From positions 62,001 through 126,000 of the forward strand of contig CAJMKK010000005.1 in assembly GCA_905214105.1 (NCBI GenBank): a DNA stretch of 64,000 bases. Reading direction: 5' to 3'. Shown piece after piece: positions 7,796 through 16,852 of the stretch (position 1 is its first letter; each line of letters begins with the position of its first letter). The translations under genes and the position numbers were made by a program. The notes beneath the pieces were generated by a model. The model saw nothing but the letters and a program-made list of their open reading frames with translations. It ran no database searches and was not told the origin of the DNA. Origin of the DNA: an uncultured bacterium (GTDB taxonomy: Bacteria > Actinomycetota > Coriobacteriia > Coriobacteriales > Coriobacteriaceae).

Positions 7796-9253
7796 ATGTC
7801 AATCGAATCGAGCTTGTCCCTCTTTGCCATGGTGGCGATCGCCGTCCCCATGCTGGGCTCCCTGCTCATCGTCATGCTGCCGCGTCCCTACGCTAAATGG
7901 ATCTGCGCCTTTGCCGGCGGCATCGCCACGGTCGCTTCCGTTGGCTTGGCCGCGACGTTTGCCGGAAACGGCATGAACGCGGTCGATGTAACCTGGGCGA
8001 GTATGGGCCAGACCTTGGTCATGGGCTTCATATTCGACCGGATGAGCACGCTGCTCGCACCTGCGTTCGTCGCTATCGGCCTGCTCGTCGTCATCTATTC
8101 GTTCCCGTACATGAGCGATAAGAATAAGGAGCATCCCGACGCGCCCCGTCGTCGCTTCTACGTGTACTTCTCCACGTTCATCGGCGCCATGGCCGGTCTC
8201 GCCTACAGCTCCACCATCGTCGGCCAGCTCGTTTTCTTCGAGATCACCGGTGTGTGCTCCTGGGGCCTCATCAGCTACTACATGACGCCCACGGCCAAGA
8301 AGGCCGGTATGAAGGCGCTCATCATCACCCATATCGGCGCTCTGGGACTCTACATCGGCGCGGCCTTCCTGTTCGCCGGAACCGGCACGTTCGCGCTGAG
8401 CGCGATCTCCCAGCTCGATTCCGGTATGAAGACCGTCGTGCTGCTGCTCATCCTGTTCGCTGCTTGGGCCAAGTCCGCCCAGTTCCCGCTCTACATGTGG
8501 CTGCCCTCCGCAATGGAGGCCCCCACGCCCGTTTCCGCCTACCTTCATGGCGCGTCCATGGTTAAGGTCGGCGTGTGCGTGTTCGCCCGCGCTCTTGCGA
8601 GCGCCGGCGATATCCCCGAGATCGTCGGTTGGGTCGCCATCATCGACGCCGTCGTGACCATGCTCTTCGGCTTCCTCATGTACCTGCCCCAGAAGGATAT
8701 GAAGCGCCTGCTCGCCTTCTCGACGATCGCGCAGCTCGCCTACGTGTTCTTTGGCCTGGGCCTCTCCGTGTTCGGAAGCCAGATGGCGTTTAACGGCGCC
8801 GTCGAGCACATCTTCAACCACGCGTTCACCAAGACCCTGTTCTTCCTCATCGCTGGCTCTCTCAGCTTCACGCTGGGAACCCGTATGCTGCCCAAGATCC
8901 AGGGCCTCATGAAGAAGTACCCGGTCTCGGGCGTGGGCTTTGCGGTCGCCGCGACCGCTATCGCCGGCGTGCCCCCCATGAGCACGTTCTTTTCCAAGTT
9001 CCAGATCATTTCCGGTGGCTTCGCGGTTGGTGCTACCAACACGGTCATCTTTGTCCTCGTGTGCGTCATGGTCGTCGAGACCGTCGCCACTTTCGCATGG
9101 TTCCTGCGTTGGATGGGTAAGGTCCTGCCCGGTGAGCCGAGCGAGACCGTGGCCGCCGGCCAGCCCCTTCCGCGCGCCATGGCGTTCGTGTTCGTCGTCC
9201 TCATGATCATGGTCGTCGTCGCCGGTCCTCTGTCCTCTAGTTGGATGGGTTAG
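7796..9253 (+). CDS. hyfD: hydrogenase-4 membrane subunit HyfD
   Basis: A 485-residue antiporter-like membrane subunit (E. coli HyfD about 479). It contains the NuoL/M/N-family core with MWLPSAMEAPTPVSAYLHG and LLAFSTIAQLAYVFFG, plus many transmembrane helices. A dedicated HyfD besides HyfB and HyfF distinguishes the hydrogenase-4 (Hyf) type complex, with three antiporter-like subunits, from the simpler hydrogenase-3 (Hyc) type. AGGGAGAA precedes the start. Confidence 0.88.
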   Translation: MSIESSLSLFAMVAIAVPMLGSLLIVMLPRPYAKWICAFAGGIATVASVGLAATFAGNGMNAVDVTWASMGQTLVMGFIFDRMSTLLAPAFVAIGLLVVIYSFPYMSDKNKEHPDAPRRRFYVYFSTFIGAMAGLAYSSTIVGQLVFFEITGVCSWGLISYYMTPTAKKAGMKALIITHIGALGLYIGAAFLFAGTGTFALSAISQLDSGMKTVVLLLILFAAWAKSAQFPLYMWLPSAMEAPTPVSAYLHGASMVKVGVCVFARALASAGDIPEIVGWVAIIDAVVTMLFGFLMYLPQKDMKRLLAFSTIAQLAYVFFGLGLSVFGSQMAFNGAVEHIFNHAFTKTLFFLIAGSLSFTLGTRMLPKIQGLMKKYPVSGVGFAVAATAIAGVPPMSTFFSKFQIISGGFAVGATNTVIFVLVCVMVVETVATFAWFLRWMGKVLPGEPSETVAAGQPLPRAMAFVFVVLMIMVVVAGPLSSSWMG

Positions 9254-9263
9254 GAGGTAGGAC

Positions 9264-9917
9264 ATGGGTTATTCGTTAGTCAATATCCTGGGCGGTCTTC
9301 TGATCGTGACCTCCACCATGGTGGTCGTCTCGAAGACCATCCCGTCCGCCATCAAGTGGTACGCGATCCAGTCGGTTGTCCTGGTGGGCGTGCTGCTCAC
9401 CCTGGGCCTCACCACCGGTGCCACCGAGCTTCTCATGTGGGCCGCGTCGGCCTTCGTCACCAAGGTGATCCTCGTTCCGTTCATTCTCAACCGTGCCTAC
9501 AAGAAGATGGGTTCGCCTGCCGATAGCACGCTGACCTCCTCCATCAAGCCGGCCTGGACCATCATCCTCACCGGTCTGGAGGTGGCCGTCTGCTTCGCGG
9601 TGGTCACGCGCCTGAGCCTGCCCACCGCCGAGGTGGCCACTCCGGCCCTCGCCATCAGCTTCGCGCACTTCTTCGTCGGCCTCACGTGCATCATCTCCCA
9701 GCGCAACATCCTCAAGCAGATCTTCGGGTACTGCCTTATGGAGAACGGTAGCCACGTGACGCTCGCTCTGCTCGCGCCCACGGCCCCCGAGATCATCGAG
9801 ATCGGCATCGCCACCGACGCCATCTTCGCCGTCATCATCATGTCCGCCGTCGTCGTGAGGATTTGGAACGACACCAAGTCGCTCGACTCCCACGACCTGA
9901 CCGAATTGAAGGGGTAG
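9264..9917 (+). CDS. hyfE: hydrogenase-4 membrane subunit HyfE
   Basis: A 217-residue membrane protein (E. coli HyfE 216) with about six to seven hydrophobic helices. It is NuoK-like in its C-terminal part: QRNILKQIFGYCLMENGSH includes the conserved buried Glu. It is present only in the larger hydrogenase-4-type complexes. AGGAGGTAGG lies just upstream, and the gene is 3 bp from hyfF. Confidence 0.88.
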   Translation: MGYSLVNILGGLLIVTSTMVVVSKTIPSAIKWYAIQSVVLVGVLLTLGLTTGATELLMWAASAFVTKVILVPFILNRAYKKMGSPADSTLTSSIKPAWTIILTGLEVAVCFAVVTRLSLPTAEVATPALAISFAHFFVGLTCIISQRNILKQIFGYCLMENGSHVTLALLAPTAPEIIEIGIATDAIFAVIIMSAVVVRIWNDTKSLDSHDLTELKG

Positions 9918-9920
9918 GCC

Positions 9921-11486
9921 ATGGATGTTTCAATGCTGACGGTCGCCCTGCTCGCTTGTCCTCTCGTGTTCTCCCTGATTATGGCTGCGCTCCCCAAGAC
10001 GACGTCCTACAACGTCTTCGCGGGGCTCAACACCATCTCCGTCGCGGCGACCCTTGTCCTTTCGGTCGTCACCGCGGGAACCATGCTCTCGAGCGGGCAG
10101 AATATCGACGCTTTGGGCCTGTGGCTCCATCTCGATTCGCTCTCGTCGATCTTCGTCCTTCTGGTAGGCATCATCGGGTTCATCACCGGCGTGTACTCCA
10201 TCTCCTATATCAAGATCGATATCGAGGAGAAGACCATGCCGGCCGAGCGCACCAAGCAGTACTACGCGCTGTTCAGCCTGTTCGTCTTCACGATGCTGCT
10301 CGCCTGCCTGTCCAACAACATCATCCTCACCTGGGCGGCGGTCGAGGCCACTACGCTGTCGACCGTGTTCCTCGTGGGCATCTACAAGAACAAGCAGGCG
10401 CTCGAGGCGTCTTGGAAGTACGCGATGGTCTGCACCGCCGGTGTGGCCTTCGGCCTGTTCGGCACGCTGCTCATCTACGCGAACGCCGCCGATATCATGC
10501 CCAACGCGCATGAGGCCGCCTTCCTCACCTCCATCATGCCCTACGCCGACCAGTTCGACCCGATGCTCGTGCGCCTCGCGTTCGCGTTCATCGTCATCGG
10601 CTTCGGCACCAAGGCGGGCCTGTTCCCCATGCACACCTGGCTGCCCGACGCGCACTCCCAGGCTCCGAGCCCGGTCTCCGCGCTGCTCTCGGGCGTGCTG
10701 CTCAAGTGCGCCATGCTGGTGATCATCCGCTTCTACTCCCTGTCCATCATCACGGTGGGCGACACCTATCCGCGAACGCTCCTGCTCATCCTGGGCACGC
10801 TGTCCATCCTGGTGGCTGCCCTGTGCATCTTCAAGCAGGACGATATCAAGCGCCGCTTCGCGTACTCCTCCGTCGACAACGTCGGCGTGGTCGCGCTGTG
10901 CCTGGGTATCGGTGGCCCGCTCGGTATCGCCGCCTGCCTGCTGCACTGCATCTTCCACGGCTTCACGAAGGCGCTCGCCTTCTGCATGGCCGGTAACATC
11001 CAGCACATCTACCACACCCGCGACCTGAACAAGATCAAGGGCGTCGTCGAGATCGCTCCCGTCACGGCAGCGCTCACCATCATCGCCCTGCTCGCGCTCG
11101 CCGCCTTCCCGCCGTTCGCCCTGTTCATCTCTGAGTTCCTCACCTTCGTGGCCGGCGTTCAGTCCGGTCCCATCTGGGTGGTCGTGCTCGTGGCCATCGG
11201 CCTCACCGGCGTGTACTTCGCCCTTACCGGCATCGCGCTCAAGTCCATCTTCGGCAAGGCGCCCGAGGGCATGAAGCGCCACGAGGTGCCCGCCCTCATG
11301 ATCATCCCCGAGATCGCCCTCGCGATCGTGGTCATGTGGTTCGGTATCGCCACCCCGGTCGCCATCACAAGCGGCGTCGAGGATGCAACGTCCGTCGTTT
11401 TGAACCAGAGCGCCGAAGAGCTCCACGAGGCCCCTCTCTACCGCATGGTGTTCAGTTCCCAGACCAAGACAAGTGAGGTGAATTAG
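9921..11486 (+). CDS. hyfF: hydrogenase-4 membrane subunit HyfF
   Basis: A 521-residue third antiporter-like subunit (E. coli HyfF 526). The family core is clear: AAVEATTLSTVFLVGIY, HTWLPDAHSQAPSPVSALLSG and FAYSSVDNVGVVALCLG. Together with HyfB and HyfD it completes a complex-I-like membrane arm, so this enzyme could conserve energy from formate oxidation coupled to proton reduction. Confidence 0.9.
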   Translation: MDVSMLTVALLACPLVFSLIMAALPKTTSYNVFAGLNTISVAATLVLSVVTAGTMLSSGQNIDALGLWLHLDSLSSIFVLLVGIIGFITGVYSISYIKIDIEEKTMPAERTKQYYALFSLFVFTMLLACLSNNIILTWAAVEATTLSTVFLVGIYKNKQALEASWKYAMVCTAGVAFGLFGTLLIYANAADIMPNAHEAAFLTSIMPYADQFDPMLVRLAFAFIVIGFGTKAGLFPMHTWLPDAHSQAPSPVSALLSGVLLKCAMLVIIRFYSLSIITVGDTYPRTLLLILGTLSILVAALCIFKQDDIKRRFAYSSVDNVGVVALCLGIGGPLGIAACLLHCIFHGFTKALAFCMAGNIQHIYHTRDLNKIKGVVEIAPVTAALTIIALLALAAFPPFALFISEFLTFVAGVQSGPIWVVVLVAIGLTGVYFALTGIALKSIFGKAPEGMKRHEVPALMIIPEIALAIVVMWFGIATPVAITSGVEDATSVVLNQSAEELHEAPLYRMVFSSQTKTSEVN

Positions 11487-11490
11487 CACC

Positions 11491-13263
11491 ATGGCAGAAC
11501 CTGAAAAGAAGGACTACGCTCGTCGCTGCGAAAGCCACGTCGAGGCCCTGCGTGCTGCAGTGCCGGGCGCTATCGAGAAGGTCGAGTGGCAGTGCGAGGA
11601 CCAGCTGACGATTACCGTCAAGCAGGACCGTCTGCCCGAGGCCGTCCACTACCTGTATTACGAGCGCTACGGCTGGATTCCTGTGATTGTCGGCAACGAC
11701 GAGCGCAGCCTGTGCGGCCGCTACGCCGTGTACTACGTCATCTCTATGGAGGGGGAGGATCCCGGCTGGGTGACCGTGCGTACCGAGGTCGATCCCGCCA
11801 AGATGACGTTCCCGTCCGTGACGCCGTTCGTCCCCGCCTGCGTGTGGGGCGAGCGTGAGCTGCGCGATATGTTCGGTCTGATCCCCGAGGGTCTGCCCGA
11901 CCGTCGCCGCCTGGTGCTGCCCGATGACTGGCCCAGCGGCCTGTACCCGCTGCGCAAGGACTCCATGGACTACCGCTTCCGTCCCGCTCCCGCGAGCGAC
12001 ATGGAAAACTACGAGTTCTTGGCCGATACCAAGGGCAAGGAGACGACGCTCGTCCCCATGGGCCCGTTGCACATCACCTCCGACGAGCCCGGCCACTTCC
12101 GCCTGTTCGTTGAGGGCGAGACGATCGTCGACGCCGACTACCGTCTGTTCTACGTGCACCGCGGTATGGAGAAGGTCGCCGAGACGCGCCTGAACTATGA
12201 TGCCGTGACGTTCCTCGCCGACCGCATCTGCGGCATCTGCGGCTGCGCCCACTCGGTGGCCTATGCCGAGGCCGTCGAGCGCGCCCAGGGCATCCATGTC
12301 CCGCCGCGCGCCCAGTACATCCGCGCCATCATGCTCGAGGTCGAGCGCCTGCACTCGCATCTGCTCAACATTGGCCTCGCATCGCACTACACTGGCTTCG
12401 ATTCGGGCTTCCAGCAGTTCTTCCGCGTTCGCGAGAAGTCCATGGACCTGGCCGAGAAGCTCTCCGGTCACCGCAAGACCTACGGCCTCAATGTGATCGG
12501 TGGCGTGCGTCGCGACATCTTGGCCGAGCAGAAACTCTCCACGCTCACGACCATCCACCAGCTGCGCTCCGAGGTCCAGGAGCTCGTCGACGTTTTGCTC
12601 TCCACGCCCAACTTTATTGAGCGTACGAGCGGTATCGGCATCCTGGACCGCAAGATCGCACGTGACTTCTCGCCGGTCGGCCCGCTCATGCGTGGCTCGG
12701 GCTATGCCCGCGACGTGCGCTTCGACCATCCCTTCGACGGCTACGCCGATCCGGATATTCAGAAGATGCACGCCGCTACGGCCGACACCTGCGATGCCTT
12801 CGGCCGTACCGCCGTGCGTATCCAGGAGGTCTACGATTCGATCGACATGATCGAGACCATGCTCGAGAACTGCCCGTCGGGCTCCATCCTCACCACGGAT
12901 TGGGAGTACACCCCGCACAAGTACGCCATCGGCGCCACCGAGGCTCCGCGCGGCGAGGACGTGCACTGGGCCATGCTCGGCAATAACCAGAAGTGCTACC
13001 GCTGGCGCGCCAAGGCCGCCACGTACAGCAACTGGCCGGTCCTGCGCTACATGTTCCGCGGCAACACCGTGGGCGACGCGGCGCTGATCGTCGGCTCGCT
13101 TGACCCGTGCTACTCCTGCACCGACCGCGTAACGGTGACCGATGTCGCCGCCAAGCGCGACCACGTGCTCGACAAGGAGCAGTTCGAGAACGTCTGGCGC
13201 GACAAGTCGCCGCTTGCGGGCGAGGGCACCATGGCCGCTCCGCTCGATGAGGAGGCGCTCTAA
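11491..13263 (+). CDS. hyfG: NiFe hydrogenase large (catalytic) subunit HyfG
   Basis: A 590-residue group 4 NiFe hydrogenase catalytic subunit that reduces protons to H2. Residues about 1-180 form the NuoC-like 30-kDa domain fused to the NuoD-like catalytic domain. The nickel ligands are seen in RICGIC (Cys 247 and 250) and DPCYSC (Cys 540 and 543). Beyond DVA a C-terminal tail of about 37 residues matches the extension that the HycI protease removes after nickel insertion in the HycE/HyfG family. hycI is in the same operon. Its stop is one base from the hyfH start. Confidence 0.95.
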   Translation: MAEPEKKDYARRCESHVEALRAAVPGAIEKVEWQCEDQLTITVKQDRLPEAVHYLYYERYGWIPVIVGNDERSLCGRYAVYYVISMEGEDPGWVTVRTEVDPAKMTFPSVTPFVPACVWGERELRDMFGLIPEGLPDRRRLVLPDDWPSGLYPLRKDSMDYRFRPAPASDMENYEFLADTKGKETTLVPMGPLHITSDEPGHFRLFVEGETIVDADYRLFYVHRGMEKVAETRLNYDAVTFLADRICGICGCAHSVAYAEAVERAQGIHVPPRAQYIRAIMLEVERLHSHLLNIGLASHYTGFDSGFQQFFRVREKSMDLAEKLSGHRKTYGLNVIGGVRRDILAEQKLSTLTTIHQLRSEVQELVDVLLSTPNFIERTSGIGILDRKIARDFSPVGPLMRGSGYARDVRFDHPFDGYADPDIQKMHAATADTCDAFGRTAVRIQEVYDSIDMIETMLENCPSGSILTTDWEYTPHKYAIGATEAPRGEDVHWAMLGNNQKCYRWRAKAATYSNWPVLRYMFRGNTVGDAALIVGSLDPCYSCTDRVTVTDVAAKRDHVLDKEQFENVWRDKSPLAGEGTMAAPLDEEAL

Positions 13264-13264
13264 T

Positions 13265-13981
13265 ATGCTGAAGCTTTGGAAGGTCAACGCCAAGGCCGGC
13301 GACGCGACGGTCAAGTACCCGTTTGCGCCGTTCCCCACCAACAAGGACATGCGCGGCAAGCCCGAGCACAATGCCGAGCTCTGCATCGCCTGCGGTGCCT
13401 GCGGCGTGGCGTGCCCGGCCGATGCCATTCGCATGGACACCGACCTTGCGGCCGATACCATTACCTGGTCGATCGACTACGGCCGCTGCATCTTTTGCGG
13501 CCGCTGTGAGGAAGCCTGCCCCATGGAGGCCATCAAGCTCACCGAGGAGTTTGAGCTGGCCGTCATGAGCAAGGACGACCTTACCAGCAAGAGCGTCTAT
13601 ACGCTCGAGCACTGCTCGCGTTGCGGCAAGCCGTTTGCCCCGCACAAGGAGATCGACTACGCTAAGCGCCTGCTGCAAAAGGCCGGCGGCATGGAGGCCG
13701 AGCAGGCTGCCCGTACCGTCGGTATGTGCCAGGAGTGCAAGCGCGAGCTCGACGCCCTGCGCGCCGCCTCGGCCGTAAAGACCGGCAACGCTGCCGGCAT
13801 GGCTGCCAACGAGACGCTCGCGTCCGGCGAGCCCCAGGGCCCCGGCATGGAGTATCTGGGCGGCCACGGCGTGAACCCGGAGTATATCGACCGCGAGCTC
13901 AACCCCGATGCGCCCGAGATTCCCGCCGGTCCTGCACCGGTCGAGGGCATCATCATGGATTTTGATACGAAGGAGGAGTAA
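13265..13981 (+). CDS. hyfH: hydrogenase-4 iron-sulfur subunit HyfH (HycF family)
   Basis: A 238-residue NuoI-like ferredoxin subunit with two 4Fe-4S motifs, CIACGACGVACP and CIFCGRCEEACP, linking the peripheral ferredoxins to the small subunit HyfI. It is longer than the usual 180 residues: after a C-terminal CSRCGKPF...CQEC segment that resembles a zinc ribbon, an extra 70 residues rich in Ala, Gly and Pro follow. The ATG at 13265 is one base after the hyfG stop. Confidence 0.88.
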   Translation: MLKLWKVNAKAGDATVKYPFAPFPTNKDMRGKPEHNAELCIACGACGVACPADAIRMDTDLAADTITWSIDYGRCIFCGRCEEACPMEAIKLTEEFELAVMSKDDLTSKSVYTLEHCSRCGKPFAPHKEIDYAKRLLQKAGGMEAEQAARTVGMCQECKRELDALRAASAVKTGNAAGMAANETLASGEPQGPGMEYLGGHGVNPEYIDRELNPDAPEIPAGPAPVEGIIMDFDTKEE

Positions 13982-13983
13982 CC

Positions 13984-14766
13984 ATGGCCGAACCCACGCT
14001 TTTGCCCGAGCGGCTTCAGTACCGCCCGACCAAGATCGAGCTCGACGAGAGCATCGAGAAGGCCAAGGCGACCCTTCTTAAGAAGATCAAGCGCTCGGTG
14101 TACGTCTACCGTGTTGACTGCGGCGGCTGCAACGGCTGCGAGATCGAGATCTTTGGTTCCATCACGCCCGTCTTCGACGTCGAGCGCTTTGGCATCAAGG
14201 TCGTGCCTTCGCCCCGTCACGCCGATGTGCTGCTGTACACCGGTGCCGTGACGCGTGCCATGCGCATGCCGGCCCTGCGCGCCTTTGAGGCCGCACCCGA
14301 TCCCAAGATCGTGGTGTCCTATGGCGCGTGCGGCTGCACCGGCGGCATCTTCTACGACAACTACTGCGTTTGGGGCGGCACGGATAAGATTCTGCCGGTC
14401 GATGTCTACATCCCCGGCTGCCCGCCCAGCCCCGCGCAGACCGTCTACGGCTTTGCCATGGCACTTGGCCTGCTGGACCAAAAGCTCCATGCCGAGACCA
14501 CGGTGGAGGCTGCCGGCGAGCAGGCCGATATTCTGCACCCCGGCGTGCCGTACAAGCTGCGCGTTGCCATCGAGCGCGAGGCTCGCGCCATGAGCGGCTA
14601 CCGTTACGGCCGCGACCTGGCCAACGAGTTTATGGACACGCTCGAGGGCGCGCCCAAGGGCGATATCCGCGGTGCCATGGCGCTGCTCATCGACAAGCAG
14701 GACGATCCGCGCCGCGTTGAGGTCTACTCGGCGTTGCAGGATCTGGTGCTGGCCGGAGGTCGCTAG
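13984..14766 (+). CDS. hyfI: NiFe hydrogenase small subunit HyfI (NuoB family)
   Basis: A 260-residue small subunit carrying the proximal 4Fe-4S cluster next to the NiFe site. The cluster ligands lie in CGGCNGCEIEIFG (from Cys 46), GACGCTGG and IPGCPPSP, the NuoB-type pattern of group 4 hydrogenases. Length matches E. coli HyfI/HycG (about 252-255). It begins two bases after hyfH, and its stop is immediately followed by the hycH start. Confidence 0.92.
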   Translation: MAEPTLLPERLQYRPTKIELDESIEKAKATLLKKIKRSVYVYRVDCGGCNGCEIEIFGSITPVFDVERFGIKVVPSPRHADVLLYTGAVTRAMRMPALRAFEAAPDPKIVVSYGACGCTGGIFYDNYCVWGGTDKILPVDVYIPGCPPSPAQTVYGFAMALGLLDQKLHAETTVEAAGEQADILHPGVPYKLRVAIEREARAMSGYRYGRDLANEFMDTLEGAPKGDIRGAMALLIDKQDDPRRVEVYSALQDLVLAGGR

Positions 14767-15348
14767 ATGGAGCTCACGGACCGCTCTGGTTACTTTGCGG
14801 GTCCCGGTATGCTCGGCGGCTCCTTTGGCGATGCCTCGCGCGCAAGCGACGAGGCCGCCGAGGGCGTCGCCGACCCCTGCTTGGGCCATGCGCCCGACCA
14901 GGTGGTCTTCTACGAGCTCACGCGTAAGTTTGTGGAGACCGAGGAAGACGTTCCCCAGGAGGCCTGCGACGTGCTGTACTACACGCTCGCCGTGGGCCAC
15001 CACACCGGCGTGCTCGACTGCTTTGAGCCGCGCCTGTCGGTGCCGGTGGATGTGTTTTATTCGCTTATCGACGCGCTGCCGGAGGGGGAGGCCCGGACTA
15101 AGTTTGAGGCCATCCGCTCCTTTGGCGAGTGCCAGCTCGACAAGGCGGCGGTGCCGTCGCTGCTCGAGGCCTGCGATGCGCTGCTCGACGAGCGCGGTTT
15201 TCGCGGGTCGGCCAAGGCCGGCATCTCGGTGTTCGACGACGACTTTGGCCTGCATGCCCAGCAGGTCGCGTTCTTAATGAAGTTCCGCGATTTGGTGGAG
15301 CGCGTGCGCGATGTTTCGGGCGTGTATCTGACGGGAAGGTTGCAGTAA
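14767..15348 (+). CDS. hycH: formate hydrogenlyase maturation protein HycH
   Basis: A 193-residue protein of the HycH/HyfJ family needed to assemble the hydrogenase large subunit. From about residue 43 (DQVVFYELTRKFVETEEDVP) it follows E. coli HycH, including LAVGHHTGVLDCF and LPEGEARTKFEAI. The first 40 residues are an extension absent from the 136-residue E. coli protein; translation could instead start later, but no better ribosome site was seen. The gene overlaps hycI by one base. Confidence 0.85.
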   Translation: MELTDRSGYFAGPGMLGGSFGDASRASDEAAEGVADPCLGHAPDQVVFYELTRKFVETEEDVPQEACDVLYYTLAVGHHTGVLDCFEPRLSVPVDVFYSLIDALPEGEARTKFEAIRSFGECQLDKAAVPSLLEACDALLDERGFRGSAKAGISVFDDDFGLHAQQVAFLMKFRDLVERVRDVSGVYLTGRLQ

Positions 15349-15851
15349 TGGGTCGCGTTGTGGATGGACGTGTGAACGGCGCCCCGTTTGCGGGTATCGT
15401 GCTCACGGCGGGAAGCGTGCTGCGTGCCGACGATGCCGCCGGCCCCGTGCTCTCCAAAAAGATGGAGGACGCGCCCATCGCCGGTTGGTACACCATCGAC
15501 GGCGGGCAAACGCCCGAGGACGACATCATCGAGGTTAAGCGTGAGCGTCCGCCGCGTTTGGTTTTGGTCGATGCCGCCGACATGGCGCTGCCCGTCGGCG
15601 CCATCCGCTTGCTCGACAAACGTGACGTGGCCCGCAAGTCGATGTTCACCACGCATTCGCTCCCTTTGTCGATTCTGATCGAGGAAATCGAGCAATCGTG
15701 CGAAGATATCGTCTTCATAGGGATTCAGCCGGGCGATACGGAGTTTTACAACCCTATGTCCCCGGAGGTCTTTGACGCCGTCGACGCCGTGTACGACGCC
15801 GTGGCCGCCAACGACTTTTCCCACTTTGTCCGCTTGGGGCAAGAGCAATAG
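15348..15851 (+). CDS. hycI: hydrogenase maturation endopeptidase HycI
   Basis: A 167-residue nickel-dependent protease that trims the C-terminal tail of HyfG after metal insertion. It matches HycI (156 residues in E. coli) in the DDAAGP acidic site, IDGGQTPEDDI, VDAADM and TTHSLPLSILIEE segments. The acidic residues and the His of TTH are the positions expected to touch nickel. ATG 15348 overlaps the hycH stop by one base, so the two are translationally coupled. Confidence 0.9.
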   Translation: MGRVVDGRVNGAPFAGIVLTAGSVLRADDAAGPVLSKKMEDAPIAGWYTIDGGQTPEDDIIEVKRERPPRLVLVDAADMALPVGAIRLLDKRDVARKSMFTTHSLPLSILIEEIEQSCEDIVFIGIQPGDTEFYNPMSPEVFDAVDAVYDAVAANDFSHFVRLGQEQ

Positions 15852-15890
15852 GAGCGCTTGTCCCTGCTGATTAGGAAAGAAGTGATTGAC

Positions 15891-16730
15891 ATGGCAGATT
15901 CCAAGGTGGAGTACCCCGCTCCCGATTGCCTGGTGCCCGCCGCGATCGAGGCCAAGACCGAGACCGCCGGCGTGACCAAGGCTAACCTGCCGGTCGCTAA
16001 GGCCTTTCTGTTGGCAATGTTCGCCGGCGCGTTTATCGCCTTCGGCGGCCTGTTCTTTACGGTGTTTTTGAGCGACAGCACGCTGGGCTGGGGCGCCCAG
16101 CGCGTCGTGGGCGGTCTGTGCTTTTGCCTGGGCCTGGTGCTGGTGCTGGTGTGCGGCGCCGAGCTGTTTACCGGTAATTCGCTCATGGTCTGCGCGCTCA
16201 AGAGCAAAAAGATCACCCTGGCTCAGATGCTCAAGGCTTGGGTCGTCGTGTGGATCGGTAACTTTGTCGGTGCCCTGTTCATCGTCTTTTTGGTGTACAT
16301 GGCCGGCATTTACAAGCTCAACGGCGAGGCGGTCGCCAACTCCATGGTGAGCGTCGCCGCCGGCAAGGTGACGATCGACTGGGTGACGATCTTCTTCCGC
16401 GGCATCCTGTGCAACATCTTTGTGTGCCTTGCCGTGTGGATCGGTACCGCCGGCAAGACCGTGGTCGATAAGGTTGTGGGCATTCTGCTGCCCATCGCCG
16501 CCTTTGTGGCCTGCGGTTTTGAGCACTGCGTTGCCAACATGTACTTTTTGCCCATGGGTGCCGTGATGCACGCGTGCGGCTATGGTGCCGACGTCGCCGG
16601 CGCCGACGCGCTCAACGCTGCGGGCATTGCGTTTAACTTGTCCGCCGCCACGCTGGGCAACATCGTGGGCGGCGCGGTCCTGATCGCGCTCGGCTACTGG
16701 TTTATCTACGCCAAGAAGTCCGAGGCGTAA
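15891..16730 (+). CDS. focA: formate/nitrite transporter family channel (FocA-like)
   Basis: A 279-residue member of the FocA/FNT family with six hydrophobic segments. Recognisable are the pore-lining AELFTGNSLM segment and FEHCVANMYFLPMG, whose His is conserved in formate channels. Its place directly after the hydrogenase maturation genes suggests it moves formate to the hydrogenlyase. The ATG at 15891 follows AGGAAAGAAG; an upstream in-frame start at 15858 lacks such a site. A terminator follows at 16753-16788. Confidence 0.88.
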   Translation: MADSKVEYPAPDCLVPAAIEAKTETAGVTKANLPVAKAFLLAMFAGAFIAFGGLFFTVFLSDSTLGWGAQRVVGGLCFCLGLVLVLVCGAELFTGNSLMVCALKSKKITLAQMLKAWVVVWIGNFVGALFIVFLVYMAGIYKLNGEAVANSMVSVAAGKVTIDWVTIFFRGILCNIFVCLAVWIGTAGKTVVDKVVGILLPIAAFVACGFEHCVANMYFLPMGAVMHACGYGADVAGADALNAAGIAFNLSAATLGNIVGGAVLIALGYWFIYAKKSEA

Positions 16731-16752
16731 GGTACCGTCTGTTTGACGTTGG

Positions 16753-16788
16753 GCCTCCCGCGGGGCGTTGCCGTGCGGGAGGCTTTTT
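16753..16788 (+). terminator. rho-independent terminator after the formate hydrogenlyase operon
   Basis: GCCTCCCGC (16753-16761) pairs with GCGGGAGGC (16775-16783) and is followed by TTTTTGG. It closes the hydN-to-focA transcript. Confidence 0.85.
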
Positions 16789-16852
16789 GGGTCTGGGGCT
16801 CGTTGCCGGGCTTTTGGCCTGTTGTGTTTGGCTGATGAAAGGGGTAATCGAG